A stretch of 64,000 nt of DNA, taken from contig JAPDRN010000140.1 of assembly GCA_030247855.1 (NCBI GenBank), forward strand, positions 1 to 64,000. The letters run 5' to 3'. Source of the stretch: Knufia peltigerae (lineage: Eukaryota > Ascomycota > Eurotiomycetes > Chaetothyriales > Trichomeriaceae). Under the pieces are notes generated by a model. That model saw only the letters and a program-made list of their open reading frames with translations, did not search any database and was not told the origin of the DNA. Below, piece by piece: positions 23,205 through 34,871 of this stretch (position 1 is its first letter; each line of letters begins with the position of its first letter). Position numbers and translations under genes: made by a program.

Positions 23205-24848
23205 ATGGGTTTGACCAAAGTCACCAACTCCCCCGGTCTGTCCATCCACCTCGACAACCCTCGGCCGGTCTACTGTCCCGGCGACGTCATCAGCGGTCAG
23301 GTGTCGCTGCACACCGCCGCGGAGTGTGCCATCGGCACCGTGGCCTTGTCGTTCTGGGGAAGGGCAAAGACCAAGATCATCCAACAGAACGGCCAGTCGG
23401 CGAGCGTCTACCGCGGACGCACGAGGTACTTTAGCGTCGACCACACCCTCTACACGGGGCAATACACGCACAAGCCGGGCTCGTTCGGTTGGCCCTTTGA
23501 ACTGACGGTGCCCGGCCAGGCGGACCCCCGGTGTATCTTGTCCGGCCATAAATGGAAACCCAAGGACCACTTCTGCACAAACGTCGTCGACACTCCGGGA
23601 GACCTCGACCTCACACTCCCTCCGACCACGTTCAATTCCCGGCACCAGGCCCGGAAGGTCGACTGCTTCGTCGAGTACGTCCTCGAGGCGTCGCTGACCG
23701 AGCCGCAAGACGCCCACCGGTTCCGCGGCCCCAAGACCAAAACGTCGACGCTGCCCGTCACCTTCCAACCCTTACCCACCCCGGAACCCATCCGGAGCTT
23801 CGACTTGGCCACCGACGGGCCACCTCGCCTCGTCACCATCTCGACCCTCAAACTGCTCCCCGAGCACGCCGGGACCAACCTCGGCCTCCGGGACCGCGCG
23901 CGCTCCCTGTTCCAACGGGACTCGATCCCCCGGTTTTCGTTCCGCCTGAGCGTCCGAGCCCCGACCACGATCCAGTCCTCCCACCCGGCCCCCCTTCCGT
24001 TCATCCTCGGGGTGGAACCGGACCTCGACGATCCCAACACCACGACCGTCGTCGGCGCCTCTTCCTCTCCGGTCGTCACGCTCCGCTCCTTCAAGGTCGA
24101 CCTCAAGACTCACGTCCGGTGTCGAGCCGTGGCCACCTACGCGGATGACAAGACCTACGAGGTTTCCCTGTTGAATCTGAAAAATTTGGACCAAAGACTG
24201 CTCCCGCCGGACTCGACGGCTACAAAGACCTTTTCCAATTCCATCTCTTCCTCGTCGACGTCGCCCAACACGATAGATCTGGGCTCCCTCTACGACCTGA
24301 GAGTCGGCGGCGCCACACTCGGGTCCCGCCTCGAATCCCCCCTGTGTCCCAACTTCACCTCGTACAACGTTTCGCGAGAATACTTTTTGGTTTGGGAGAT
24401 CGAGGTCGAGTGTGCGGAAAAGACGCAAAAGTTCTCTTCCACGAAACACGGCACGCCATGCGAGGTTCTTTTGCCTCCCGCCACGGCCAGAATGGATGGT
24501 TATGACGACGACAACACCACCAGCAACAACATCAACCTGGGAGTGGCGCTCGAGAGTTGTCGAATTTCGACAGGAGAAAACCACGCAAACACCTCTCGAG
24601 GACAAGTCGACGGTAGAAAAAGGTCAAGCGAGAAAGAAAAACCCGGCTTTTTCACGTCTGGCGGCGACAAGACGAGACACGACCACAAAACAAAGGCCCA
24701 AGAAGCGGCGGAAGAACATGATGGATACGACCATCGGGATCAACAACACCAAGGGCCAGACTCGAATACCTCGGTAGACCATGACAACACAAGGGGTGCT
24801 CCCGAGGTGTATAGTCGCGGTCAGCCACCGCCTCAATACGTCCCCTGA
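23205..24848 (+). CDS. Alpha-arrestin (arrestin-related trafficking adaptor-like)
   Basis: Single exon, 547 aa. The N-terminal arrestin fold starts NSPGLSIHLDNPRPVYCPGD and continues with the typical ISGQVSLH strand and GPxxWPFEL-like segment (GSFGWPFELTVPG). A second beta-sandwich half ends around residue 430. The C-terminal 100 residues are charged and disordered and finish with a PPxY motif (PPQY, residues 542-545), the ligand of Nedd4/Rsp5 WW domains. Family knowledge: such arrestins recruit the ubiquitin ligase to plasma-membrane transporters or receptors for endocytosis. Which cargo it serves is not visible. Confidence 0.88.
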   Translation: MGLTKVTNSPGLSIHLDNPRPVYCPGDVISGQVSLHTAAECAIGTVALSFWGRAKTKIIQQNGQSASVYRGRTRYFSVDHTLYTGQYTHKPGSFGWPFELTVPGQADPRCILSGHKWKPKDHFCTNVVDTPGDLDLTLPPTTFNSRHQARKVDCFVEYVLEASLTEPQDAHRFRGPKTKTSTLPVTFQPLPTPEPIRSFDLATDGPPRLVTISTLKLLPEHAGTNLGLRDRARSLFQRDSIPRFSFRLSVRAPTTIQSSHPAPLPFILGVEPDLDDPNTTTVVGASSSPVVTLRSFKVDLKTHVRCRAVATYADDKTYEVSLLNLKNLDQRLLPPDSTATKTFSNSISSSSTSPNTIDLGSLYDLRVGGATLGSRLESPLCPNFTSYNVSREYFLVWEIEVECAEKTQKFSSTKHGTPCEVLLPPATARMDGYDDDNTTSNNINLGVALESCRISTGENHANTSRGQVDGRKRSSEKEKPGFFTSGGDKTRHDHKTKAQEAAEEHDGYDHRDQQHQGPDSNTSVDHDNTRGAPEVYSRGQPPPQYVP

Positions 24849-25326
24849 ATTCCAAAATCAGCACCGTTCAGAACGAGGACGATTTCAGGAAGTTGCAAGA
24901 CAAGCTGTCAAAAGGTCTGATACTCCACGACGTTGGTCTCCGGGTCTGTCCTCCTGCTAACTCTCAACATCAAATCCATCGTCCCTGGCATCCGGAAGAG
25001 ATGGCAAAGTTTGACTTGACCAGCTGGGCGAATCGACCATCTACAAGGACCTGCACCTGTCTTGACCATGCCATGTCCCTTTTTCACAAGAAAAGAGAAG
25101 GAGAATTCATCTTCCGAATTACGTTACAATGCTATTTTGCGCCATCTGGCTGCGCTGTTCTTCTTCACTCTTTATAACAGGATTTCTGATCCGTAGGTAA
25201 TGCAATATCGACATTTTGCTCCGCAATGGCAACTCATCCGAGTCCATTTGTACACTGTCTTTTTTTCCCTGTCCATGTCAAGCGCCCAGTCAAGGTTACA
25301 AGGGATACCGACGTCGATATGCAATC
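24849..25326. other. Convergent intergenic region
   Basis: This lies between the 3' ends of the arrestin and RFC1 genes. No feature was recognised. Confidence 0.5.
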
Positions 25327-28300
25327 TCACGCTTTGCCCTTGCCTTTCCTACCACCTCTGCCGCCAGCAGCAGCGGGCTTTTTCTTCTTAGGTGGTTCTT
25401 CTTCAACCCCTGTGTCAGCCTCATCATCGTCATCCTTCTTTCGTTTATTCTTGCCTTTGGCCGCAGCAGCCGCGGGCTTCTTCTTGGGTACCTTGACATA
25501 TTTGTCCTTTTTCAGATCCAACTCATCTTCTTCGTCGTCTGGACCGTCCACATCCGGGCCAAGAGCCTCATCAATTTCCGAATCATCGACGGCCTCTTCG
25601 AGATCTGGTTTGTCCTTCTTGCTTGCTCCACCCTTGGCCATGCCCATGACATTGCTAGCTTTGACAAATGGCATTGGATGGCTCTGCAGGTTGTACAATC
25701 TGGTGAAGGTGGCTTTGGTTTGTGTGTCGAGCTTGACTCCTTCCATATCCATTGGTCCTACTCCCAGTTCGAGCAAAGCATCGAAATCCTCTTTGGTCAG
25801 ATAATACGAGTCCATGAAGTCAATGACTTCTGGAACATTGTCTTTGCCTTGCTGCAGTTTCCCGACGGTGTGACTCCACAGAGCCGGAAGGTATTGCTGA
25901 CGAACTTCGTGGCGATCAGCTGAGGATCGAAGTCGCATGTGGCCTTGAATTTCCTTGACGAGGCGAGATAGTTTGCCTGGAATGTGAATGTTAGTACGCG
26001 CCAACAGACCCCAGAAGACAACTGACCTTGTTTACTGTTTTGTCCAAGCCATCCTGCGAAGCCAACTTGTTGGTGAAAGTTGCCATACATGTAACTTGCA
26101 GGTCGGACAAAACTGAAGATGGCGTGAGTAGGCATCAAACTCCACTGTTGTTGAGTACCATGAATCATCCTATCGACGAGATCTCCGTCACTGATACTAG
26201 ACGCCGCGTTGTCAACGAGCTCCAAGAGCTTCAAATCTCTCTCCTTCCCAGAGTAGCCACTTGCTAGCATCGGCTGGGTCTTCAGATAGTTCTCTTGAAG
26301 CATGAGATAACTGAATTCGTGGTCGTTGAAATACAGCTCGGTCTTGTCATTCAAGGTCGCGGTTGAACTCGCAGCAAACATTTGCGAACGAAGAATTTTG
26401 TTGACAATGTCCCAAGGTTTCAGTATCACATGCTTTTCCCAAGCCTTGGACATAGCCTTTGTGTCTGAAAAATCGAGATCCTTGTTGTCGAGTTTGATGG
26501 TTGAGATCATGTTGATGATTTGTCGAATATCACCGCCACATCCTTCGATGAGAGCATTCATAACTTGTGGCGGCAACTTCATGCCTTCTCGATACAGGAT
26601 AGTTGCAATTCTTCCCCGTATCATGTCGGTAGTCGGTCGTCTGAAAGCATACTCTGCCGTGACCTGATAGAAGGGCTTCATTTTGGGCTGGTTCCGCTCA
26701 TTGCAAATGAGAATCATGGGGATTGACGTCTTCTTAGCAATGGCGGCAAGGGCACCGACACCACCGCGATCGCCTGCAGACATACCATCCACTTCATCCA
26801 TGATCAAGACGAGTTTCCTCTTTGTAGGGTCGACTTTTTTGCCATCACCCGCAAAATATCCGAGCAGAGACGTGGTATCCAACACGCCTTTCAGAGCCGA
26901 CTCTAATAGCTTCTTGTTTCGGGTATCACTCGCATTGCTTTCGACGACATCATAGCCTTCGAGTTTGGCAACAAGGTGGGCAGCAGTAGTCTTGCCAACG
27001 CCAGGTGGACCGTGGAGTAAGGCAGCGCGAAACACTCCTTTACCATCAGGTCCCGCCTTTCTGAAGCCGCTCTTCGCACTGCTACGCCAGTTTCGCAGCC
27101 ATCTCTGCAAGCCTTCCACTTGAGTTTTGTTACCACAGACGCCAGTGAGTGAATCAGGAGCATATTTATCGACCCAGAGTCGGTCGTCAGATCTGACCTT
27201 CGGTTTGCTTGAAGGGGCCGGGGCACCCGTTCGTGCAGCAGCAGCCTTCGCAAGCTTCTCCGCGTCTTGTTGCTTCTGCTTCTCTCGTGCCTCCATTTCT
27301 TCTGCTTCTTTGCGGATCTTGGCTTCTTCTTTGGCTTGTTTTTCGGCGTATGCCTCAGCAGCTTTGCCGTCGCCGCCATTTGCAGGGAGCTGCTTGATCA
27401 AAGCGAACAGGCCTTGCTCATCAATGGTCTTTATTCCCAAGTTTCGGATGGTCTCGAGCTTCTTCGGTCCAGCGTCACTACCAATAACCACGTAGCTCGT
27501 CTTCTTTGACGGAGCTCCAGTGACTTTCCCGCCATATTGCTTCACGAGACTTTGACCCTCTTCTCGACCGAGAGAGCGCAAGACACCGGTGAACACAAAA
27601 GTCAGTCCAGCCAGGCAATTTGGTTCTCCCACTGGGATCTCTGCACTTCCTGCTTCTGGTGGTGCAGCGCCGGCGTTGCCTCCTCCAGGCTGATAAGTCC
27701 ATTTCTTATTCTCGTCTCGTGGTGGAGGGGTCGGAGGTCGTACTGTAGGGATATTGTCAAGAATTGATTTGATCTCCTTGCTCTCTTCCCGCTCTTCTGT
27801 CTTGGCCGCAGCTCGGGGTTTTCTTGCCGCAGTCGTGGTTGTTTTCTTTGTCTTCTTCTTGGGCGTTGCGTCGTCGTCGTCCAAGAAATCGTCTTCCTCG
27901 TCGTCTTCTACTGACGCTCTGGACTTCCGTTTTCGGGAAGGGGCGGCGGCAGAGGTTCTCTTCGTTCGTCGATCATTAGGTTCATCGTATGCGGAAATCT
28001 GGGCTGTTTCGATGTCGTCATCGTCATTGTCAGTCGATAACTTCTTGCTATGTCCATTGACAGGTTTTGACTGTTTCTTCGGAGGTTTAATTTCGTCCTC
28101 ATCAGAGCCTTCCTCGTAATCATCGTCGACCTTTCTACTCTTGAGATCGTTGAAGATGTCGTCTCCACCATCTTGATCATTCTGCAGCTTGACTACAGCA
28201 TCATCGTCGTCTGGTTCTGCGTAGCTCTTCGCTGCAGTTTTCCTGGTAGACCTTCTACCTGTCGAAGGAGTTCCGCCGTTGACTTGCTTAGTGGGGGTCT

Positions 28301-28673
28301 TGCTCGCGCCGTTTACAGTGGCTTTGACGGGGGTCGATTTTGTGCTTTTCGTTTTCGACGATGCGAAGTAGGCAGAACTTGTAGTCTCTTCCTCAACTGG
28401 CTCTTTTACAACTTTTTTGGCTTTCGGGGTAGCGGGCTTCTTGGGTTTGACGTCGACAGGTTCCTCATCTTCATCATCGGAGACAACTTTCCGGCCACGA
28501 CCACGCTGAGTGCCTTTGCTAGCCTACACGCTCTGTCAGCATTGATCTGCACAATGATTGATAGCTGGTTCATCACGCCGTACCTTGTCCTTCTTTGCAG
28601 CGGGAGCAGTGGTGGCAGGAGGGTTTGCTTCACCTCCGCGGCCGCCGAAGAAGCTCCTGATATCTGAAGGCAT
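25327..28673 (-). CDS. rfc1: Replication factor C subunit 1 (3 exons)
   Basis: Exons are 28673-28584, 28523-26027 and 25976-25327, giving 1078 aa. The N-terminus MPSDIRSFFGG resembles the PCNA-interacting DIRxFF motif of RFC1 proteins. A long charged linker leads to a BRCT domain near residues 330-410 (LAGLTFVFTGVL, GGKVT). The AAA+ clamp-loader module follows: Walker A GPPGVGKTT near 534 and Walker B LIMDEVDGM near 601. The RFC1 C-terminal collar follows, ending in Lys/Gly-rich sequence. The protein opens and loads the PCNA ring onto primed DNA as the large subunit of RFC. Length and domain order are normal. Confidence 0.96.
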
Positions 28674-28845
28674 TTTGGTGTGCGGAACTGACGGGAGGAA
28701 GAATTAGATAGTAGAGCCCCTGGACACCAGGGTGTTTCTCTGACCACTTTGTCAAACACCGTGGATGGCGGAAAGTCCGATGTCGATGTGTTCACTACCT
28801 GCGCAGGGGATTCGCCTGCACTTTGGCTGCTTAATTAAGTGCATG

Positions 28846-28876
28846 ACGCGACTGACTTACGGTACGCTGAACGCGA
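28846..28876. promoter_or_regulatory. Pair of ACGCGA words upstream of rfc1
   Basis: ACGCGA occurs at 28846-28851 and 28871-28876, 173-203 bp upstream of the rfc1 start. They resemble degenerate MluI cell-cycle boxes (ACGCGN) bound by MBF at replication genes in yeasts. Binding here is inference. Confidence 0.35.
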
Positions 28877-29566
28877 CAGGCTAAACCCTCTTAGGGAGGG
28901 GCAAATGCCGCTTTCGCCTTAACGATACGAAGCAGTCTTTGTACTCCGCAGTACTTCGTATTCTGAGGAATTCGTATCCGCTCTAAGGGCATCTCCAGGT
29001 ACTCCGTAGCATTCCTCTCTCCGCCACTTCAATGGAAAGAGTCTGATCATTTGTACGCTGATATTTCCAGATCAGCTTATGGAAGTTCCATTGATTTCGA
29101 CGTGGCTTGAGCAGATTGAACACCATTGTTCCTTATTTCGAGGCTCGATCTCTATCTCAGAAGGTTGGCACACTTTTCTGGGTACTCCGTAATGTGAGAG
29201 ATATATGCAGCGCCATGGTCGATATCGCGTCGTACAAGTACTTAGCCTAGCATTTAGGCACTCTATGCGAGATCCAATGCAACAAGGAATCAACTTTCGG
29301 CTGGTACACGTACACGTACGATGATCGGAACTACCGATGATCTTCCAGAGCCGGTAGGCGGAGAAATGCTTCAGGCGTCCCGTTCCACGCAACAACCTGG
29401 TAGAGTACGACGTATGCTCGGAAAAGAGGCGAATTCGGGGCTAGCGGCCAAAAGAACTTCTGGACAATACACCCTCTAATCCACTCTCCAGGTGCTCACA
29501 CCAGCTGTAGGGTTGGATTGGTTTCTGGGGTGGAATAACGTAACACTAGACCCTATTCCATCCATC
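28877..29566. other. Intergenic region between rfc1 and the SDR gene
   Basis: No gene was seen. The region has perfect TACTCCGTA words at 29000-29008 and 29183-29191 and a TACTCCGCA variant near 28942. Confidence 0.5.
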
Positions 29567-29574
29567 TATATAAG
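29567..29574 (+). promoter_or_regulatory. TATA box of the SDR gene
   Basis: TATATAAG lies 73 bp upstream of the SDR ATG, a plausible TATA position with a short leader. Confidence 0.55.
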
Positions 29575-29646
29575 ACGCCACTCGACGCATTCGACTTCCC
29601 AAAGTCAGTGTCACTTCTCACACACTCTCTTTCTACTTCTTTCACC

Positions 29647-30771
29647 ATGTCGTCTTACCAGTATGTGCAAAAAGCGCTGCAAGTCTTGGGAGCTTTGACT
29701 GCCGTGTCAGCCGTTTCGAGGGTTCTATCCCTTACTCGACTGTACTTCTCACCCGGCGGATCCTCTCTGAAGCGCTGGAAGCATGGAAAAGAGCCATACG
29801 CCTTGGTCACGGGGGGCACTGATGGGGTGAGTCTTTGTTGCCGACAAAGACCATAGAGACGAGATCTTGTGGCACACTTGCCTATTCCTCGCAATCTCGA
29901 CCGCCTCGACGACGCTGTGATACTCCGTTGAGCTGGTGTTTTCATGACGAAGTATTGCATGCTAACATCCCCTTCTACATAGATCGGGCTGGGGTTCGTC
30001 GAAGCAATCGCCGCCCAAGGGTTCAATGTGATCATTCTATCCAGAACCAAAGGCAAGCTAGAGAGTCGTCGATCGGCTCTACAAAAGCAATTTCCAAACC
30101 TCAAGTTCGAGATCCTCGTCTTTGATGCCTTGAAGGATCCATACGAAGGTATTGAGAAGCTGGTCGCCAGCGTATCCCATCTGAACATCACTGTTTTGGT
30201 CAACAACATGGGCGGCATCCCCTTCATCCCGGGATATCGATTGCTCACCGAGACGAGCGGCCCACAGATCGATACCGCCATCGACCTGAACGCCCGCTTC
30301 CTGTCGCACTTCACACGCTTCATGATTCCGGTCATGACGAAGAGCTATCCTGCACTCATCGCAAACGTCGGTTCGGCCGCTCAAGTTGGTATCCCCTGGG
30401 CCGCGGTGTACTCGGGCACGAAAGGGTTCGTGCTCAGCTTCTCAGAGGGTCTCTCCCGCGAGTTCAAGTGCAACGACATCCCCATCGATGTGCTGAACAT
30501 CACGCTCGCCGACGTGAGCAGCCAACAGACTCCCACGCCAGTGCATATTCTCAACCCTTCCGCGAAGCATTTCAGCAGGACGGCTGTCGGCCGACTCGGC
30601 GCCGCCGTTGCTTCTGGACGCAACACGGTCACCCCGTATATCCCACATGCCCTTCTCCTCTGGGCTCTTGGCCCGATGCCGGAATTTATGAAAGTCATAA
30701 TTACGAACAATATGATTCGTGGTGCACAAGAAATCCTTGACAAGGCTCACGGGGGGCTAAAGAGAGACTAA
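29647..30771 (+). CDS. Short-chain dehydrogenase/reductase, KAR/17beta-HSD-like (2 exons)
   Basis: Exons are 29647-29826 and 29983-30771, 322 aa; the 156-bp intron starts GTGAGT. A hydrophobic N-terminal segment (about residues 8-30) suggests membrane anchoring. The Rossmann motif TGGTDGIG spans the splice junction. VNNMGG, the serine of NVGSAA and the catalytic YSGTK follow in the right order. The layout resembles very-long-chain 3-ketoacyl-CoA reductase and 17beta-hydroxysteroid dehydrogenase types, which act at the ER. The C-terminus lacks an obvious dilysine signal, so membership in the fatty-acid elongase is unproven; a general SDR with another lipid substrate is equally possible. Confidence 0.87.
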
Positions 30772-31229
30772 CTCAGGCAATTACGTTGCACTCAACACGC
30801 TGAGCTGTATCAAGCTGGTAGGGTTGGTCCAGAGACATGTCTATATACAACAAGGTCTTGCTTCTAGTGTGGCTGATCAGAAGCAACACCACGTCCACGA
30901 TGAGGCAAATCTAGATTTTGGCGTCAAATGAGCACTGAATTCAGCAAGTCGCAATATCTGGAACGAACAAAAAAAAATGATATGTCGTGTAACGACTGAT
31001 GTTCATAGTCATCACATATCAATCGTGGTAGTGCATACAACCAAATCCTACTGAGCATCACTCCGTCAACAGCGTTCACGTACATCTGTTCACTTATGGC
31101 TGAAATCTGACTCTCGGGTCCTTTGTTGAGGGGTGATTCTCGCGATGACATACACTGTCTTGCCACCCTGGGTGCGATCCCTTCTTCCATTCTCGAATCC
31201 CATCCACCGTGGAGTAGGTACAAGATATC
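30772..31229. other. Intergenic region downstream of the SDR gene
   Basis: No intact gene was seen. The minus strand may hold further unrecognisable remains of the transporter relic at 31230-31560. Confidence 0.4.
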
Positions 31230-31560
31230 ACCATCGCCGTTGCAGATATGGCCGTGTTTCCCGCGAGCGCAGTGATATACCTCGGCGCTTACGATAATGC
31301 CAATTCGTGAGGCAAGCTCGGCACGGGTGTACCATGTCGATAGGTAGTAGACAACCCAGGACGTCTTGAGCGTGACGATACCCAAACCAGGAGAGTAAGG
31401 ATGTCTTACGACATCAAGACTCCAGCCTCGAATATACCGACAAAGATTCGACAGGCCTATAGGCTGCCAAAGCTCTTCTACCGGCGTCGTGGCCGCAGAT
31501 GCCAGGGGAAAGACTTTCCAATTAATATGAACCAAGAACAGGTACGTGTACATCGACACA
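31230..31560 (-). pseudogene. Decayed MFS transporter (allantoate/anion:cation symporter type)
   Basis: On the minus strand, pieces of an MFS permease appear in order but in shifting frames: FPLASAATTPVEELWQP, then ACRIFVGIFEAGVLMS in a second frame after a stop, then WVVYYLSTWYTRAELASRIG back in the first. This matches the TM3-TM4-loop region of Dal5-like permeases (ACRFFLGVFEAGFYPG...YYLSxWYTRxE). At least one stop and two frame changes separate the pieces, and the rest of the protein is not recognisable. Its 5' edge is about 190 bp from the divergent Zn2Cys6 regulator at 31751. Confidence 0.65.
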
Positions 31561-31750
31561 GGTACGTTGACATCACTTTACTTGGATAATCTGCTTCCAT
31601 TATGAGTAACTTATGGCGATACGGTACTCACAAGTTCGTAAAATGTCGGTCCCCTCGCTGGCCCGAGTCCGCACGGCCTCACAGGGACGTTAAAAGCGAA
31701 CGGCCAATTCGGAAATTGCCGAATTCCCAAGCCCTACAGGTCCAGCAGAT

Positions 31751-34169
31751 ATGCCGCAAAACGCCGTGAGACTTCCAGGAGGGAAAATTCCTAAGCTTAC
31801 CTTCAGAAGAACAATGGAGAAACCACATGGCCATACACGGCGCATCTTTAGACCTGACCTCAAGCGGCGTCGTCCGCCTTTGGCCTGCATCCAGTGCTAC
31901 AGCAGGAAGATCAAGTGCAGTCGGGAGTCGCCAGCTTGCGGTAGGTGTATCAGGGCTGGCAAGGGCCACGAATGTGCCTACCGCAACGAACCTTCGGATG
32001 ACCATCCTCCTGCGCAGAGCAGGCCCAGTCCGCGACCTTTGGTAACAGGACCAACCCACGATGGGGCCACGTCACCCAAGCACACCCGCTACCTTGCTCC
32101 GAGGTCAGTGGAGGGAAGAATGGCGCATCTGAAAGGGCCCGAGACGTCCACCAAGTTTTATGGGTTCAGCTACCCTCTAAACTTGTACCAGCAGGTACAT
32201 AATTCCACGTCCCGTGATCGGTGCAACACCGGCGAGGGAAAGGCTGGGACTAACAAGAATCACAGTTTCCTGAGCTCCGATGCTACATCGCAAAGGTCAA
32301 GAACCAGCATCCGGCCATCAACCAGCTCCGGGACGAGATCTATGGGACGACAACCAGTCTGGGACCACGGCAACAGCAATGCCCGAGCCAACTAAGGATT
32401 GCAGAGAACTTCGAGACTCTTGTTCCCACTCGTACTGTCGCAGACATGCTAGTTCAAACCTACATGGATCGGTTCGAGGTCATCCACCGTGTTGTCCACA
32501 CCCCGACCTTCATGGACGACTATTGTGGCTACTGGAACAAGACCCGCCTCGTGTCGGCCACTTTCCTTGCGCAGCTCCTTCTCATGATGGCCTCAGCATC
32601 GAGTCTGCATCCCGAGACGGCGTTCAACGGTGGAACCGACATGAACCCAAGCCGCAGGTGTATCCTGCGCTGGATCGAGGCGGTCGAGTCATGGTTGATC
32701 CCGCTGGCGTTCGAACCGGCACCGGATTCAACGTCCACATTGACCACGCACTGTCTCCTCATCCTGGCCAAACGCGCCAATTCTGTCCACGAGAGCACTT
32801 TGTGGTCGTCTACGGGATCACTGGTCCGGAGGGCTATGGCGGCGGGATATCATCGCGAAGTCGATTCCGCCACGCACGTCTCGCCATTTAATCGGGAAAT
32901 GCGACGGCGCTTGTGGGCGACGGTCACCGAGCTCGACCTGCAGGCGTCCATTGATCGAGGTATGACCCCCAGTATCAGACCAGGCGACTTCAACACGAAC
33001 GTGCCCCTCAACGTCGAGGATGAGGCGATCCAAGATTCGACCAAGGAAATGTTCGCTCCTCTGCCGCTGGATACGTGGACAACCACCTCGTGTCAGGTCC
33101 TTCTGTATCAGTCCTTCATGGCTCGGTTGGAGGTTTGTTGCCTCGTAAACGGGTCGCAGGATCGGGACATGTTCGACGAGGCCTTGCAGTTGAGCGACAA
33201 GTTGGCCCGAGCCCTTCAGGAGATTCCGGCCTGGAGAGGCACTGGCCACAGTTTGCAAGACCTGCAGACTATCACATACGTACGGGGCGTGGTGAGTATC
33301 GTCCTGAATCTGTTCCTGGTCGTGCTACACGTCCCGATGGCGATTAAGACTCCTCCGACATGGAAGGTCCACGTCTCTCGTCGCGCCCGCCTCGATGCCG
33401 CCCTCGGGATTCTCATTCACCATCGGCGGCTGGTCGACGACGGCATCGTCCCGGACTGTGCGTGTCGGCCCGGACTGGTCCTGGGCGCTCTCAACCTCTG
33501 CCACGAGCTGTATCTAAGTTGGAACACCTCTTCAGGTCAGTAATGTAACCGAGAGAGAGGGACCGTGCAAGCGCGAATCTGACTGACCACGTCGACACAG
33601 GAGGCTCGCACACGCCGGCTTTGACGTCGCCAGAGATTGCCCTGGCTCATCTGATGGTGGTCGAACGAGCGTTGCAACTCCTGCACGGACCCGTGGCGAC
33701 GACGCTGGAAGGCCTGAACGAATACTACGTTCTGGCCATGGTCATTGGACTCATCAAGTCCAAGATCTGCCCACAACTGACAGCCTCGGCCGAACAGGAC
33801 GCAGCTCAACAGGTCATCCACCTCTGTGAGAAGGTCAAGTCTGCCCTACCCACCCTCTGCGTTGACGACGCCGAAGACACGTCCGCCTTCAGGTGAGTTG
33901 CCCGCCGCCCTCAAATCCCACCCGCAGATTTATGTTCTGACGCCGGTGAACTCTGCAGACGTACCCAACCCGGGCAGTGTAACCAGGGGATCGCCTCTCC
34001 GGGTCTTTCTGACCGCGTCGACTGCTTTCTTCCCATGGTCGGTGTAACCCCGGAGATGGGGTTCCTTAATCGTGTGAATCGCCTTTTGCTAATGTTCCAT
34101 GATAGTTCCCGGACGATTTGGGCTTTCTGCACAGTGATTTCCTCCTCGAAGACGCTCACACGGGATTGA
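31751..34169 (+). CDS. Zn2Cys6 fungal transcription factor (4 exons)
   Basis: Exons are 31751-32194, 32266-33535, 33601-33892 and 33959-34169; phases agree throughout, 738 aa. Introns are 65-71 bp; the first has a CTAAC branch point. The binuclear zinc cluster sits near residues 45-75 (CIQCYSRKIKC...CGRC...C; spacing 2-6-6-2-8) in a basic context. The middle homology region follows from about residue 235 (VQTYMDRFEVIHRVVHTPTF, RRRLWATVTELDLQ). The start could also be the Met at 31814. It is probably a nuclear regulator of a catabolic or secondary pathway; the target is unknown. It lies head-to-head with the decayed MFS relic. Confidence 0.88.
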
Positions 34170-34871
34170 ACATGGTACTGTGAGAGCTAAAATAAGCTGA
34201 GAGGAACTTTCGTCCCCCAAGGCAGTGTTTGGAGCCCTAATACTCGTACTGCACGCTAAACCAGCTATTTTTCTTCTACTCGTAACAATCGATACTCATT
34301 TAGCTTGGCATTAATTAGTTAGCTTAGTTACTAAATTATGAAGATAGTCTCTAGCATTCAAGTAAGCTCAATGAAGAATAATGAGTAATAAAGTAGAAAG
34401 AGTAAATAGTCATAAAAGTAGAAAGATTAAATATAAGAGAAATACTCCGCAATACGGAGTAGTAATAGTGAAACACTATTAAGACCATATTACTTAGAGT
34501 CATGCAAACTGTCTTTTGACCGCCAATGGATAAGCTGGAATAAGTGTCAACCAATCAGCAGTTACGCTCTAGCACTTGAAATCGTAGCCTTATTTAATTT
34601 ATAGTCCGTTTGTCGCTACGCTCCGCATGATGAAACATGCCGGTCTCTGAAACAACTTCTACTACTAAATACATGATATCATTTGCTTTTTCCCATCGAC
34701 ATGGGCCAGAGGTATGTACAACAAGCTATGCCACTTTAATTGTCCTAGGAGCTCACTTCTACACCACCTTTTCTCTACTGAACCTCCCTCTGCTGCAAAC
34801 TCTGCCCTCCTACAGCTTTACTCTTTTTCATTCCCAAACCCAATCTCACGTCCAAAAACAGTATTGTTCTG
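34170..34871. other. AT-rich intergenic stretch
   Basis: Visibly AT-rich compared with the flanks, especially 34250-34620, with a facing TACTCCGCA/TACGGAGTA pair at 34443-34461. No gene was seen. This could be an old RIP-affected or low-recombination patch; no transposon remains were recognised. Confidence 0.45.

Noticed and set aside
23772..24605. 277-codon minus frame over the arrestin gene
   Set aside because: Shadow of a GC-rich single-exon gene, with no domain.
25216..25923. 235-codon plus frame over the rfc1 C-terminus
   Set aside because: Hydrophobic antisense of Lys/Asp/Glu-rich codons; RFC1 on the minus strand is certain.
34250..34620. AT-rich island as a transposon or centromere piece
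   Set aside because: Too short, no terminal repeats, no transposase or reverse-transcriptase remains seen.
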